From Chlorobiaceae bacterium (lineage in GTDB: Bacteria > Bacteroidota > Chlorobiia > Chlorobiales > Chlorobiaceae): a DNA stretch of 64,000 nt. This document shows, piece after piece, positions 18,494-29,771 of the stretch. Position 1 is the first letter of the stretch. Each line of letters starts with the position of its first letter. The stretch spans positions 89,069 to 153,068 of the forward strand of contig JAAXWQ010000005.1 of NCBI GenBank assembly GCA_013335115.1. The letters run 5' to 3'. The translations under genes were made by a program, and so were the position numbers. Under the pieces are notes generated by a model that was given only the letters and a program-made list of their open reading frames with translations, ran no database searches and had not been told where the DNA came from.

Positions 18494-19006
18494 ATGCACA
18501 AAACACAAAGAGTTACGATCGGCAGCCTCCTCCTGGCGGCTTCCTTCATCTTACCTTCATCACTGACCGGGCTTCAGGCCACCGAAACAAAAAATGCTCC
18601 TGCAACTCATCAAGGGCATGGGTTTCACCTGGCGGACTGGATATCACGCAACGCGGATTCGGATGCAAACACAACCGAAAAGCCGTCCGTGACGCATGCG
18701 AACGAAAACAGTGCCCGCTTCATGATTGGCGAGGGAAGGGCATCTTTTTATGGGAACAGGTTCCATGGTCGCAAGACCGCCAGCGGCGAACACTTCGACC
18801 GGACGGACTACACCGCAGCGCATCGATCTTTACCGTTCGGCACGAAAGTGCGGGTTACCAACCTCTCGAACGGCCGCCATGTAGTCGTCAAGATCAATGA
18901 TCGTGGCCCGTACATGAAAAGCAGGATCATCGACATCTCCCAGGCAGCTGCCCGCGAAATCGGGATGGGTGGCATTGGCAATGTCAGGATCGAAGCGTAC
19001 AACTGA
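18494..19006 (+). CDS. rlpA: RlpA-like double-psi beta-barrel protein
   Basis: A 170-aa secreted protein: signal peptide to about residue 30, a low-complexity stretch, then the RlpA core from about residue 80 ([19 protein letters not shown], the [10 protein letters not shown] block, INDRGPY, RIIDIS). RlpA of Pseudomonas is a lytic transglycosylase that cuts denuded glycan at the septum. Unlike E. coli RlpA there is no lipobox and no C-terminal SPOR domain, so septal targeting is not evident. A TATATT box at 18380 lies about 110 nt upstream. The link to the muropeptide-salvage genes elsewhere in the window is thematic only. Confidence 0.85.
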   Translation: MHKTQRVTIGSLLLAASFILPSSLTGLQATETKNAPATHQGHGFHLADWISRNADSDANTTEKPSVTHANENSARFMIGEGRASFYGNRFHGRKTASGEHFDRTDYTAAHRSLPFGTKVRVTNLSNGRHVVVKINDRGPYMKSRIIDISQAAAREIGMGGIGNVRIEAYN

Positions 19007-19014
19007 CCGGGCGA

Positions 19015-19734
19015 TCACCGTTTCCTGAAAGACATCACCAGGCCGCTTCCAGGCTTTTCACCCAGAGGGGAGCCATTGAAGTCCGCGGAGACAACCCCGG
19101 AGCCGAACCCCGACATCTCGTGGAGTTCAAGGTAGCGATCTACGCTTAGCGGGTAAAGCACCGACGCATCTTCGAACAGCACCCGACCAGCCTGCCGCAA
19201 CGAAACGCAAAAAAGCACGGAACCCGGTGTTTCGAAACGATAGGTGCGATGAAAGGTCGCCGCCTCGCCATTTCGAAAAATCGCCTTGACGGGAAACTCG
19301 TATGAGCCCATCCCGGCAAAAGCATCCCAATGCATCACCTGCATGACCCATGCCCCGTCCGCTTCAAGCACACGGTTGACCCTGCCAAGGTAACGGGAGA
19401 AATCTTCCGGGCGAAGATATGCCATCACGTTGCCGATAGAGTATACACAGCTGAACCCGCCGCCGACCGCATCGACCCGCCGCATGTCCATACAGCGGAA
19501 TGCCGCCTCGGGATACCGCCTCAGCGCCTCCCCGATCATCGCCCCGTCCAGGTCGATTCCGGTCGCCAGATATCCATCGGCCGCAAACCTTCCACAATAA
19601 TGCCCCGGGCCACAACCCACATCAAGCACCCTGCCTCCAGGCGCCCCCGCATACGCCCGCAAAAAGCGGTAAACCTCCTCCCTGAACGGGAACACCAGCT
19701 CGTAATCGGCTGCAAAAACAGCATAAAAGCTCAT
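19015..19734 (-). CDS. class I SAM-dependent methyltransferase
   Basis: A 239-aa Rossmann methyltransferase with motif I RVLDVGCGPGHYCGRFA near residue 35, an acidic GIDLD for SAM ribose binding, and CMDMRRVD. The substrate-binding C-terminal half has no match I recognise. It converges with rlpA (8 nt between stops). Substrate unknown. Confidence 0.82.
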   Translation of the reverse strand: MSFYAVFAADYELVFPFREEVYRFLRAYAGAPGGRVLDVGCGPGHYCGRFAADGYLATGIDLDGAMIGEALRRYPEAAFRCMDMRRVDAVGGGFSCVYSIGNVMAYLRPEDFSRYLGRVNRVLEADGAWVMQVMHWDAFAGMGSYEFPVKAIFRNGEAATFHRTYRFETPGSVLFCVSLRQAGRVLFEDASVLYPLSVDRYLELHEMSGFGSGVVSADFNGSPLGEKPGSGLVMSFRKR

Positions 19735-19863
19735 AGCCCAAACCTTGGGGACGTTCCTGAAAACATTAACTTATTAAAACAAAGCAAAACATTTCCGTCC
19801 CCAAACCACCAATCCCGACATAACGGGCAGCGCTGCCGACCGTCCGGTCGTTCATCGAGCAGA

Positions 19864-21288
19864 CTACTTTCCGATGCAGAACCGGGAGAATATCGTATTA
19901 AGGATCTCTTCATTGACCACCTTACCGGTGATTTCGCCGACATGGTCGAGGGCGGTGCGGAGTTCGAAGGCGATGAGCTCGGTGTCTCTCTGGCGCCCAA
20001 TCAGTTCACCGGCATTTTGCAGTGCATCGGCGGCATTGCGGAGGGCTTCGTAGTGGCGCAGGCTGGTGACGAGCACACTGGCTTCGTGGAGCTTGTCGAG
20101 ATCTCCGACGAGTGCGCCCATGCGCTGCTTGAGCGTCTCGATGCCCATACCTTCAAGCGCCGATATGCCGATCGCCTCGGCACAGGTCTCCCTGGCAACC
20201 TTGTCGATGCGCGTCAGCGCGTCGGCAACGCGATCGACCTTATTGGCCACGATGATGCATCGTGCGTCGGGATGCTGCTGCCTGATGGAGATGATATCGC
20301 CGATCTCCTCCTCCAGCCGGTCGGTGCCGATATCGAGCAGGTAGAGCAGGAGGTCGGCTTCGGCCATCTTCATGCGGCTTCGGCGGATGCCCTCGCTTTC
20401 AATCTCCTCGCCGGATTCGCGCAGGCCGGCCGTGTCGGTGAGGCGGAACATGGTCTTGTCGTAAATGAAGCACTCCTCGATGTAGTCGCGCGTGGTGCCC
20501 GGCATGTTGCTGACGATGGCCCGCTCATGGCCGAGCAGGGTGTTGAGCAGCGTCGACTTGCCGGCGTTCGGGCGCCCGGCGATGACGGTCGAAACGCCCT
20601 CGCTGAGCAGGCGGCCATGCTGGTATGACTCCACGAGCCGAGCCACTTCGTCCCGGAGATCGACGACCTGACGGGTGAGCTCGTCGCGACTCTGGAACTC
20701 GACCTCCTCCTCGCTGAAATCGAGCTCGAGTTCGAGCAGGGCGCAGGAGTGCAGGAGGCGTTCGCGTAGCGCATTGAGACGGTCGGAGAGATCGCCTTTC
20801 ATCTGGCTGGCGGCCGTGCGCCAGGCCGATTCGGAGCGGGCATGGATCATTTCGCCGATGGCCTCGGCCTGCAGGAGGTCGATGCGCCCGTTGAGGAAGG
20901 CTCTCCGGGTGAATTCGCCGGGTTCGGCCAGGCGGCATCCGCTGTCAAGCAAAAGCTGCAGGACCTGCTGGACTACGACGGGTCCGCCGTGGCAGGTGAA
21001 TTCGACCATATCCTCGGCCGTGAACGAGTGCGGCGCCCGGAATACGAGCGCTATCACCTCGTCGACCAGCTGCTCGCCAGCGTAGAGCCTTCCGAAATGC
21101 GCCATGTAGCCAACCGAGCCTGCAAGGGCCTGCACCTCGCCGTTCGCTTTCCGGAACACCCGGTCAGCCAGCCGATGCACCCCCTCGCCGCTGATACGTA
21201 CGACAGCCAGCGCACCGACACCGACCGGCGTGGCCACGGCGGCAATGGGTTCGCCAGGCAAGAATAGGGTCGGATCGTTCAGGAACAT
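19864..21288 (-). CDS. mnmE: tRNA uridine-34 modification GTPase MnmE
   Basis: A 474-aa protein: N-terminal tetrahydrofolate-binding domain (ATPVGVGALAVVRISG, FTCHGG), helical domain interrupted by a G domain with GRPNAGKSTLLN, DTAGLR and NKVD, and the C-terminal CIGK motif with the family Cys. With MnmG it installs carboxymethylaminomethyl at U34 of several tRNAs. The longer open frame to 21366 runs into the SDR gene upstream; the Met at 21288 begins the family's N-terminus. It follows the SDR gene by 16 nt and is probably cotranscribed. Confidence 0.97.
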   Translation of the reverse strand: MFLNDPTLFLPGEPIAAVATPVGVGALAVVRISGEGVHRLADRVFRKANGEVQALAGSVGYMAHFGRLYAGEQLVDEVIALVFRAPHSFTAEDMVEFTCHGGPVVVQQVLQLLLDSGCRLAEPGEFTRRAFLNGRIDLLQAEAIGEMIHARSESAWRTAASQMKGDLSDRLNALRERLLHSCALLELELDFSEEEVEFQSRDELTRQVVDLRDEVARLVESYQHGRLLSEGVSTVIAGRPNAGKSTLLNTLLGHERAIVSNMPGTTRDYIEECFIYDKTMFRLTDTAGLRESGEEIESEGIRRSRMKMAEADLLLYLLDIGTDRLEEEIGDIISIRQQHPDARCIIVANKVDRVADALTRIDKVARETCAEAIGISALEGMGIETLKQRMGALVGDLDKLHEASVLVTSLRHYEALRNAADALQNAGELIGRQRDTELIAFELRTALDHVGEITGKVVNEEILNTIFSRFCIGK

Positions 21289-21304
21289 GGTGACGCCGGA
21301 TAGG

Positions 21305-21979
21305 TTAGAGTGGGCGCACGGTGAGCTCGTCCGGCAACATGCCATCGGGAAGCTCGACAAGCGCAACGATCAACCGGGCGAGGTCATCCGGTTGCAGGTA
21401 TTTTTTGGGCTGGATGCCGGCACGGTCGAAAAACCCGGTCATGACCGATCCGGGGTTGATGCAGGCCACCCGGATGCCAAACTCGCGAAGCTCCTCCATG
21501 AGCGACTCCGAAAATCCATTAATGGCGAACTTCGAGGCACAGTAGGCTGTACCGCCCTTGATGCCTCGCTTGCCGGCGACCGAGCCGACATTGACGATCA
21601 TGCCGTGATGTTTCGCCTTCATGGAGGGCACGACCTGTTTGGTGCAGAGGAATGCAGCCGTAAGGTTGGTGTCGATGAGACGGCGCCAATCGGCGGTTTC
21701 GATCATCTCGATATCCCGGAAAAAGCCAAAGCCGGCATTGTTCACCAGCAGGTCGACCCGGCCGCCGTGCTGGCCGAGAACGATATCGAACGCCTGGCCG
21801 ATCTCCTGTTCGATAGTCACATCGGCCTTCAGCCACCTGAAACGGGGTTGGTCAACAGGGGTCGCGCTGCGGCTCAGGCCGTACACCACGGCGCCCGCAT
21901 CGAGCAGCGCGCGTACCAACGAAAGGCCTATCCCCGAACTCGATCCGGTCACCACGGCTATTTTTCCGGCAAGTTCCAT
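21305..21979 (-). CDS. classical short-chain dehydrogenase/reductase
   Basis: A 224-aa SDR: cofactor motif TGSSSGIG near residue 12, NNAG, and catalytic Ser (GSVAGKRG) and YCASK. An Arg-containing LSRSATPVD after the second strand suggests NADP preference. The C-terminus shows no membrane helix. It is upstream of and close to mnmE on the minus strand. Substrate unknown. The open frame continues upstream to 22672 only because it runs antisense through mazG. Confidence 0.9.
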   Translation of the reverse strand: MELAGKIAVVTGSSSGIGLSLVRALLDAGAVVYGLSRSATPVDQPRFRWLKADVTIEQEIGQAFDIVLGQHGGRVDLLVNNAGFGFFRDIEMIETADWRRLIDTNLTAAFLCTKQVVPSMKAKHHGMIVNVGSVAGKRGIKGGTAYCASKFAINGFSESLMEELREFGIRVACINPGSVMTGFFDRAGIQPKKYLQPDDLARLIVALVELPDGMLPDELTVRPL

Positions 21980-22072
21980 GATTGCATCAGGAGTTGGTTG
22001 AAGCTCCCCGGAAAGGTAAGGATTCTCGAAGCGAAATAGTAACTTTGGGGCATTGCAACCAGCCACAGTACC

Positions 22073-22891
22073 ATGAAAAAAGAAGAAACCCCCTCGATTG
22101 CGAGCCTCAAGGAGGCCGTTGTAAACCACCACGCCACCACGTCCGCCGAACATTTCGAACGGGTGGTGGACCTCGTGCGCGTGCTGCGCGCCGAATGCCC
22201 CTGGGACCGGAAGCAGACACCGGAATCGCTCGCCCACCTGCTGCTCGAGGAGAGCTATGAACTGGTGCACGCTATCGACGAAGGGGACGATCAGGAGTTG
22301 CGCAAGGAGATCGGGGACCTGTTCCTGCACCTCTGCTTCCAGGTTCTGCTGGCCGACGAGGCCGGGAAATTCTCGTTCGTGGAAGTCTTCGAGTCGCTTT
22401 GCCATAAGCTCATCAGCCGCCACCCCCACGTCTTCGGCGACACGGTCGCAGAGACCGAGGCGGCAGTGATCGGGAACTGGGAGAATCTCAAGATGAAGGA
22501 GGGGCGCAAGAGCCTGCTTGAAGGGGTACCCAAAGCAATGTCCGAACTGCTCCGAGCCTATCGGGTGCAGAAGAAGGTTGCCGGCGTCGGTTTCGACTGG
22601 CCGAGCGACGAAGGGGTGCTGGACAAACTGGTGGAGGAGATCGGGGAGCTGCGCAGGGCTGAAACCGGCCACGAGCGGGAGGAGGAGTTCGGCGACCTGC
22701 TGTTCACCATCGTCAACTACAGCCGCTTCATCGACACCAACCCGGAGGATGCGCTCCGCAAGGCCACCAACAAGTTTATGGGTCGGTTCAGGAAGGTCGA
22801 AGAGGCGGTCCAGGCTTCAGGACGCCCTTGGCAAGAGTACACCGCCGAAGAGCTCGACGCCCTGTGGAATGAGGCAAAGAAGATGCGGTAA
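22073..22891 (+). CDS. mazG: MazG nucleoside triphosphate pyrophosphohydrolase
   Basis: A 272-aa MazG with two tandem domains: the first carries CPWDRKQTPESL, EESYEL and EIGDLFLHL, and the second has VGFDWPSDEGVLDKLVEEI and EEEFGDLLFTIVN. The paired EExxE/ExxD metal-binding sets mark a full-length enzyme that hydrolyses (d)NTPs to NMP and PPi, clearing damaged nucleotides or tuning ppGpp through MazEF in E. coli. No mazEF pair is nearby. It is divergent from the SDR-mnmE pair, with a 93-nt gap. Confidence 0.95.
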   Translation: MKKEETPSIASLKEAVVNHHATTSAEHFERVVDLVRVLRAECPWDRKQTPESLAHLLLEESYELVHAIDEGDDQELRKEIGDLFLHLCFQVLLADEAGKFSFVEVFESLCHKLISRHPHVFGDTVAETEAAVIGNWENLKMKEGRKSLLEGVPKAMSELLRAYRVQKKVAGVGFDWPSDEGVLDKLVEEIGELRRAETGHEREEEFGDLLFTIVNYSRFIDTNPEDALRKATNKFMGRFRKVEEAVQASGRPWQEYTAEELDALWNEAKKMR

Positions 22892-22895
22892 TTCC

Positions 22896-23537
22896 TCAGC
22901 CCAGCGTTGCCAGGAAGCGCCCCGCCGCCATGAAGTACTCCTCGGTCGGAGCATGGCCACCCTGGTACACGCAAGTCTCGACAGCCACACCGGCATCGAT
23001 CAGCCGCTGCCGATCGGCTTCAAGCATCTCCTGCGAATAGCGTCGGTCGCGGTTGCCCCGGGCCAGATGCACCGAGCGCATCGTTACGAGCCGCTCGAGA
23101 TCCGGCGGCACATCCCCGCCGAGGAGCATCACGGCGGAAATTCGGTAACACCCCAGCGCTGCCTCCCGGCAGGCCATGCCGACACCCTGTGAAAAACCAT
23201 GCAGCACGATCGGACCAGAAAGGGAATTCCCCATCATCACGCTCCCGAGCACGGCATCGACGTAGGCGACGTTCTCGACCATGCGCTGCTCACGGTCGCA
23301 CCGGGTCATCCAGCTTGCCCCAGGCTCCCCTTTCGCGTTCATGAACTGGTGCAGCGCCTCCACGGCGCAGAGCAGGAACCGTTCGCTGCCGGGTATCCCC
23401 CGGAGCAACGCCATCCCGTCATCTGCCGTCTGGCCGTAGCCGTGGAAGCCGGCAAGAACCGGAAACGGCCATTCGCCCTCCGGCGCTTCAACGAGGTAGC
23501 GACCCCTGACCGAAGTGCGCAGATAGTGTTCCTTCAT
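22896..23537 (-). CDS. phospholipase/carboxylesterase-like alpha/beta hydrolase
   Basis: A 213-aa single-domain alpha/beta hydrolase of the Abhydrolase_2/YpfH type. It has FHGYGQTADDG for the oxyanion hole, the nucleophile elbow GFSQGVGMA, an acidic LARGNRDRRY segment and the catalytic His in QGGHAPTEEY. It converges with mazG, the two stops being only 4 nt apart. The start at 23537 opens the conserved domain; the longer frame to 23666 adds a non-homologous stretch. Natural ester substrate not known. Confidence 0.78.
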   Translation of the reverse strand: MKEHYLRTSVRGRYLVEAPEGEWPFPVLAGFHGYGQTADDGMALLRGIPGSERFLLCAVEALHQFMNAKGEPGASWMTRCDREQRMVENVAYVDAVLGSVMMGNSLSGPIVLHGFSQGVGMACREAALGCYRISAVMLLGGDVPPDLERLVTMRSVHLARGNRDRRYSQEMLEADRQRLIDAGVAVETCVYQGGHAPTEEYFMAAGRFLATLG

Positions 23538-23617
23538 GGATATCGGTGGCGATGGGAATCGGTAGCCTTTGCCGGCCGTCCCGAGGTTCGGGAGCGGCCG
23601 GTTTGAAGCTATGGGAA

Positions 23618-26941
<3,324 letters not shown>

Positions 26942-26967
26942 GGGCGGTGATGCTGCGGTGCTTTTGG

Positions 26968-28983
26968 TTATGAGGGCAGTTGTACTCTGAAAATGTGCGC
27001 AGGCGCGAAGTTCGGGTTCAGCTCGATGAAGTTCCACTCGCCGTTCCACGAGTAGCCCTGGCCCGAAATGAGCTCCTCGACCATGAACGACTGGGTATGC
27101 GGAAGGCCGAACAGTTCGAGCGGGAAGCGCAGCCAGCCGCGTTGGGTGTTCCTGTGGTCGAGGTTGACCACGGTGAGGATGACGTTGCCTCCGTCTGACG
27201 AACGCTTGACGTACCCCATGAGCTGCTCGTGCTCGCGCCCCTCCCCGGCGTCGACGCGCACGAAGGTGATGTCGGCGGTCTGCTGCAAAGCGGGATTCTC
27301 CTGCCTGATACGGTTGACCAGGGCGATCTCCGCCCGGATGTTGCCGGGACGGTCCAGGTCCCAGCGCTTGATTTCGTACTTCTCCGAATCGATGTACTCC
27401 TCCTTGCCGGGAGCCACAGGCTCATGCTCGCAAAGCTCGTAGGCGGGGCCGTACATGCCGTAGTTCGAGGAGAGGGTCGCGGCCAGCACCTGGCGGATGA
27501 TGAACTTCGAACGGCTGCCGCCCTGCAGCTCCTCGTGGAGGATATCGGGGGTGTTCGGCCAGAAATTCGGACGCATGTAATCGCGAAGCTCCGTGCGGCA
27601 GAGTTCGACCAGGTACTCCTGCAGTTCGCGCTTCGTGTTGCGCCAGGTGAAATAGGAATAGGACTGGCTGTAGCCGGCCTTGGCGAGTCGCGCCATGAGT
27701 TTGGGGCGGGTGAAGGCCTCGGCCAGGAACACCGTCTCGGGATGCTCGTCGCGGATCGTGCCGATGGCCCACTCCCAGAACGGGAAGGCCTTGGTGTGCG
27801 GGTTGTCCACGCGGAAGATCTTGACACCCTTGCCGATCCAGAACAGGAAGACGCCCCGAAGTTCGGTCCAGAGGCTCTGCCACTCCTTCGTCTCGAAATC
27901 GATCGGCAAAATGTCTTCGTAACGCTTCGGCGGATTCTCGGCGAACTGCACCGTGCCGTCCGGACGCCAGCGGAACCACTGCGGATGCTCGAGCACCCAG
28001 GGATGGTCCGGAGAGCACTGGAAGGCGATGTCGAGCGCCACGGAAATGCCGTTGCGTTCGGCCTCCTGCACGAAGGCCTCGAAATCTGCGATGGTGCCCA
28101 GCTCCGGGTGCACGGCCGTGTGGCCACCCTCAGGGCTGCCGATCGCCCAGCAGCTGCCCGGCTCTTCAGGGCCGGCCACCAGGGCATTGTTCTTTCCCTT
28201 GCGCTTGGTCAGGCCAATCGGATGGATTGGCGGCAGGTAGACCACGTCGAATCCCATCTGCGCGATGCGCGGAAGCATGCCCGTGCAGTCGCGGAAAGTC
28301 CCGTGCCGTCCGGGCTCGGCAGCCCATGAGCGGGGAAAGAATTCATACCAGGTGCTGAAGCCGGCCTTCTTCTGGTCGACCTGCAGGAGCAGCAGCTTTT
28401 CGTACATGCTCGCGATGGACTTGTCGGGCGAGCGCAGCATGGCCGAGGTCAGCTCGTCGCCGAGCGCCGCCTCGACGGCCGCCTCGCGCTCGCCGACGGT
28501 CAGGAGTCCAACGTGGTGGTGTAGCGTCCCGGAATCCTCGCCGCGGGCCCTGGCGGCTCCCAGCTCGACGATGGTCGCACCGATCCTCAGGTCGAGGCCG
28601 ACATCCTGGCCGGCGTCGATCTTCTTCCGCAGGCCTTTCTGCCAGGTCAGGAAGTGGTCGACCCAGGCCCGGACGGTGTACTCGTACATGCCGGGGTCAC
28701 CGACCGCGAAGGAGGCCGTCCAGAGATCGTTGACCAGGGAGGTCATCGGCGCGGAGGACCACTCCCTGGCGCCCCGGCGCCGGTAAAGAAGCTCGGCCTC
28801 GATGGTATCGGCGCCGTCGGTGAAGATGTCGGCCTCGACCGTCACGGTTTCACCTTCGACCCGTTTTGCCGGGAAGCGTCCGCCGTCGATCTCAGGCGAC
28901 ACCTTGTCGATAATGACCCTCCTGCGTCCGTCGAAGGGATATTCCATGCGAAGAGGCGCTGGCTGGAGAAACTCTGGGTTCAT
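26968..28983 (-). CDS. glgE: GlgE alpha-1,4-glucan:maltose-1-phosphate maltosyltransferase
   Basis: A 671-aa GH13_3 enzyme with an N-terminal domain that begins RRVIIDKVSPEIDGGRFPAK, an inserted helical domain, and the catalytic barrel with VVYLPPIHPIG, FRVDNPHTKAFPFWEW (nucleophile Asp) and FLAEAFTRP (acid/base Glu). It extends glycogen-like alpha-1,4-glucan using maltose-1-phosphate. It is first in the pair with TreS-Mak. Length is typical (650-700 aa). The gene supports GlgE-based storage carbon in this phototroph; no branching enzyme (GlgB) is in the window. Confidence 0.94.
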   Translation of the reverse strand: MNPEFLQPAPLRMEYPFDGRRRVIIDKVSPEIDGGRFPAKRVEGETVTVEADIFTDGADTIEAELLYRRRGAREWSSAPMTSLVNDLWTASFAVGDPGMYEYTVRAWVDHFLTWQKGLRKKIDAGQDVGLDLRIGATIVELGAARARGEDSGTLHHHVGLLTVGEREAAVEAALGDELTSAMLRSPDKSIASMYEKLLLLQVDQKKAGFSTWYEFFPRSWAAEPGRHGTFRDCTGMLPRIAQMGFDVVYLPPIHPIGLTKRKGKNNALVAGPEEPGSCWAIGSPEGGHTAVHPELGTIADFEAFVQEAERNGISVALDIAFQCSPDHPWVLEHPQWFRWRPDGTVQFAENPPKRYEDILPIDFETKEWQSLWTELRGVFLFWIGKGVKIFRVDNPHTKAFPFWEWAIGTIRDEHPETVFLAEAFTRPKLMARLAKAGYSQSYSYFTWRNTKRELQEYLVELCRTELRDYMRPNFWPNTPDILHEELQGGSRSKFIIRQVLAATLSSNYGMYGPAYELCEHEPVAPGKEEYIDSEKYEIKRWDLDRPGNIRAEIALVNRIRQENPALQQTADITFVRVDAGEGREHEQLMGYVKRSSDGGNVILTVVNLDHRNTQRGWLRFPLELFGLPHTQSFMVEELISGQGYSWNGEWNFIELNPNFAPAHIFRVQLPS

Positions 28984-29116
28984 AGCTGGAGCTCGGTAGT
29001 ACTTTAGGGCCTGGCCGTCCCTGTCCAGGGCGGGCCCGTGCAGGCGGTTTCCTTAAAAATATGAAATGTAGCATTCTTTTTTCGGGCGAGGGCATCATAT
29101 TTCTTACGAAACCACC

Positions 29117-29662
29117 TCACGGCATGGCATACTTTGGACGCAGCCTGGCAAGCAGCGCGTGAAGCTCGTCATGCTTCCCTTTACCCGCCACTGTCGCCTC
29201 ATGCGCTTCGAAAGCCTCGAAGAGCGCTTCTTCCTGGTGCTCCGTCAGCAGCTTCCCGGCCAGGGGGAACAGTATCGTGTTCTCCTTTTTGATATGCGCG
29301 TCGAGCAGCTCGAGGTAACCATGCACCGCCGCCATGAACTCCGCGCTCCTGAGCTTCGGAAAGGTGGCGCCCTCCATGGCCTTGAGCAGTTCCCGGGCTC
29401 GGGCGTGTTCAGAGAGCAGTGCAGAGATCGAGACATCCTGATCGGAAAGGCCGGCCATGGCCAATGCCGGAAACAGGTAGACTTCCTCCTTTCCGTGATG
29501 GCACCGGTCGGCGAACACCTTCAGGAAGCCGAGCAGGTCGGAAATGTCGCCCTCGTCGACGGCACCGCCACGCTCCATGAGGCTGGCGATACCCTCCAGT
29601 ATCCGCAAACCTTCAAGAATGGTGCCATGTTCTTGCATCAGATCATCGATAGCCCTGTTCAT
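29117..29662 (-). CDS. hemerythrin-like HHE domain protein
   Basis: A 181-aa four-helix protein with HHE cation-binding spacing: EHGTILEGLRILE, the CHHGKEEVYLFPAL block, LLSEHARAREL and HIKKENTILFPLA give seven His/Glu ligands in the right order for a di-iron site. Family members bind O2, sense NO or repair iron-sulfur clusters (the YtfE/DUF542 group is a relative). The start at 29662 is set by GGAGG six bases upstream; the Met at 29668 abuts that site. It lies 109 nt from the end of the P-type ATPase gene on the same strand. In an anaerobe, O2 or NO handling is likely but not shown. Confidence 0.82.
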   Translation of the reverse strand: MNRAIDDLMQEHGTILEGLRILEGIASLMERGGAVDEGDISDLLGFLKVFADRCHHGKEEVYLFPALAMAGLSDQDVSISALLSEHARARELLKAMEGATFPKLRSAEFMAAVHGYLELLDAHIKKENTILFPLAGKLLTEHQEEALFEAFEAHEATVAGKGKHDELHALLARLRPKYAMP

Positions 29663-29771
29663 CTTCATCCTCCGTTTTGCAGGCAACAAACCGGTTCGTG
29701 CGTTGCCTGTGTTCAATCGTTCTGGAAATCCGGAAACCGGTACGTCCATGCGCACCTGGCAGGGAACTGCA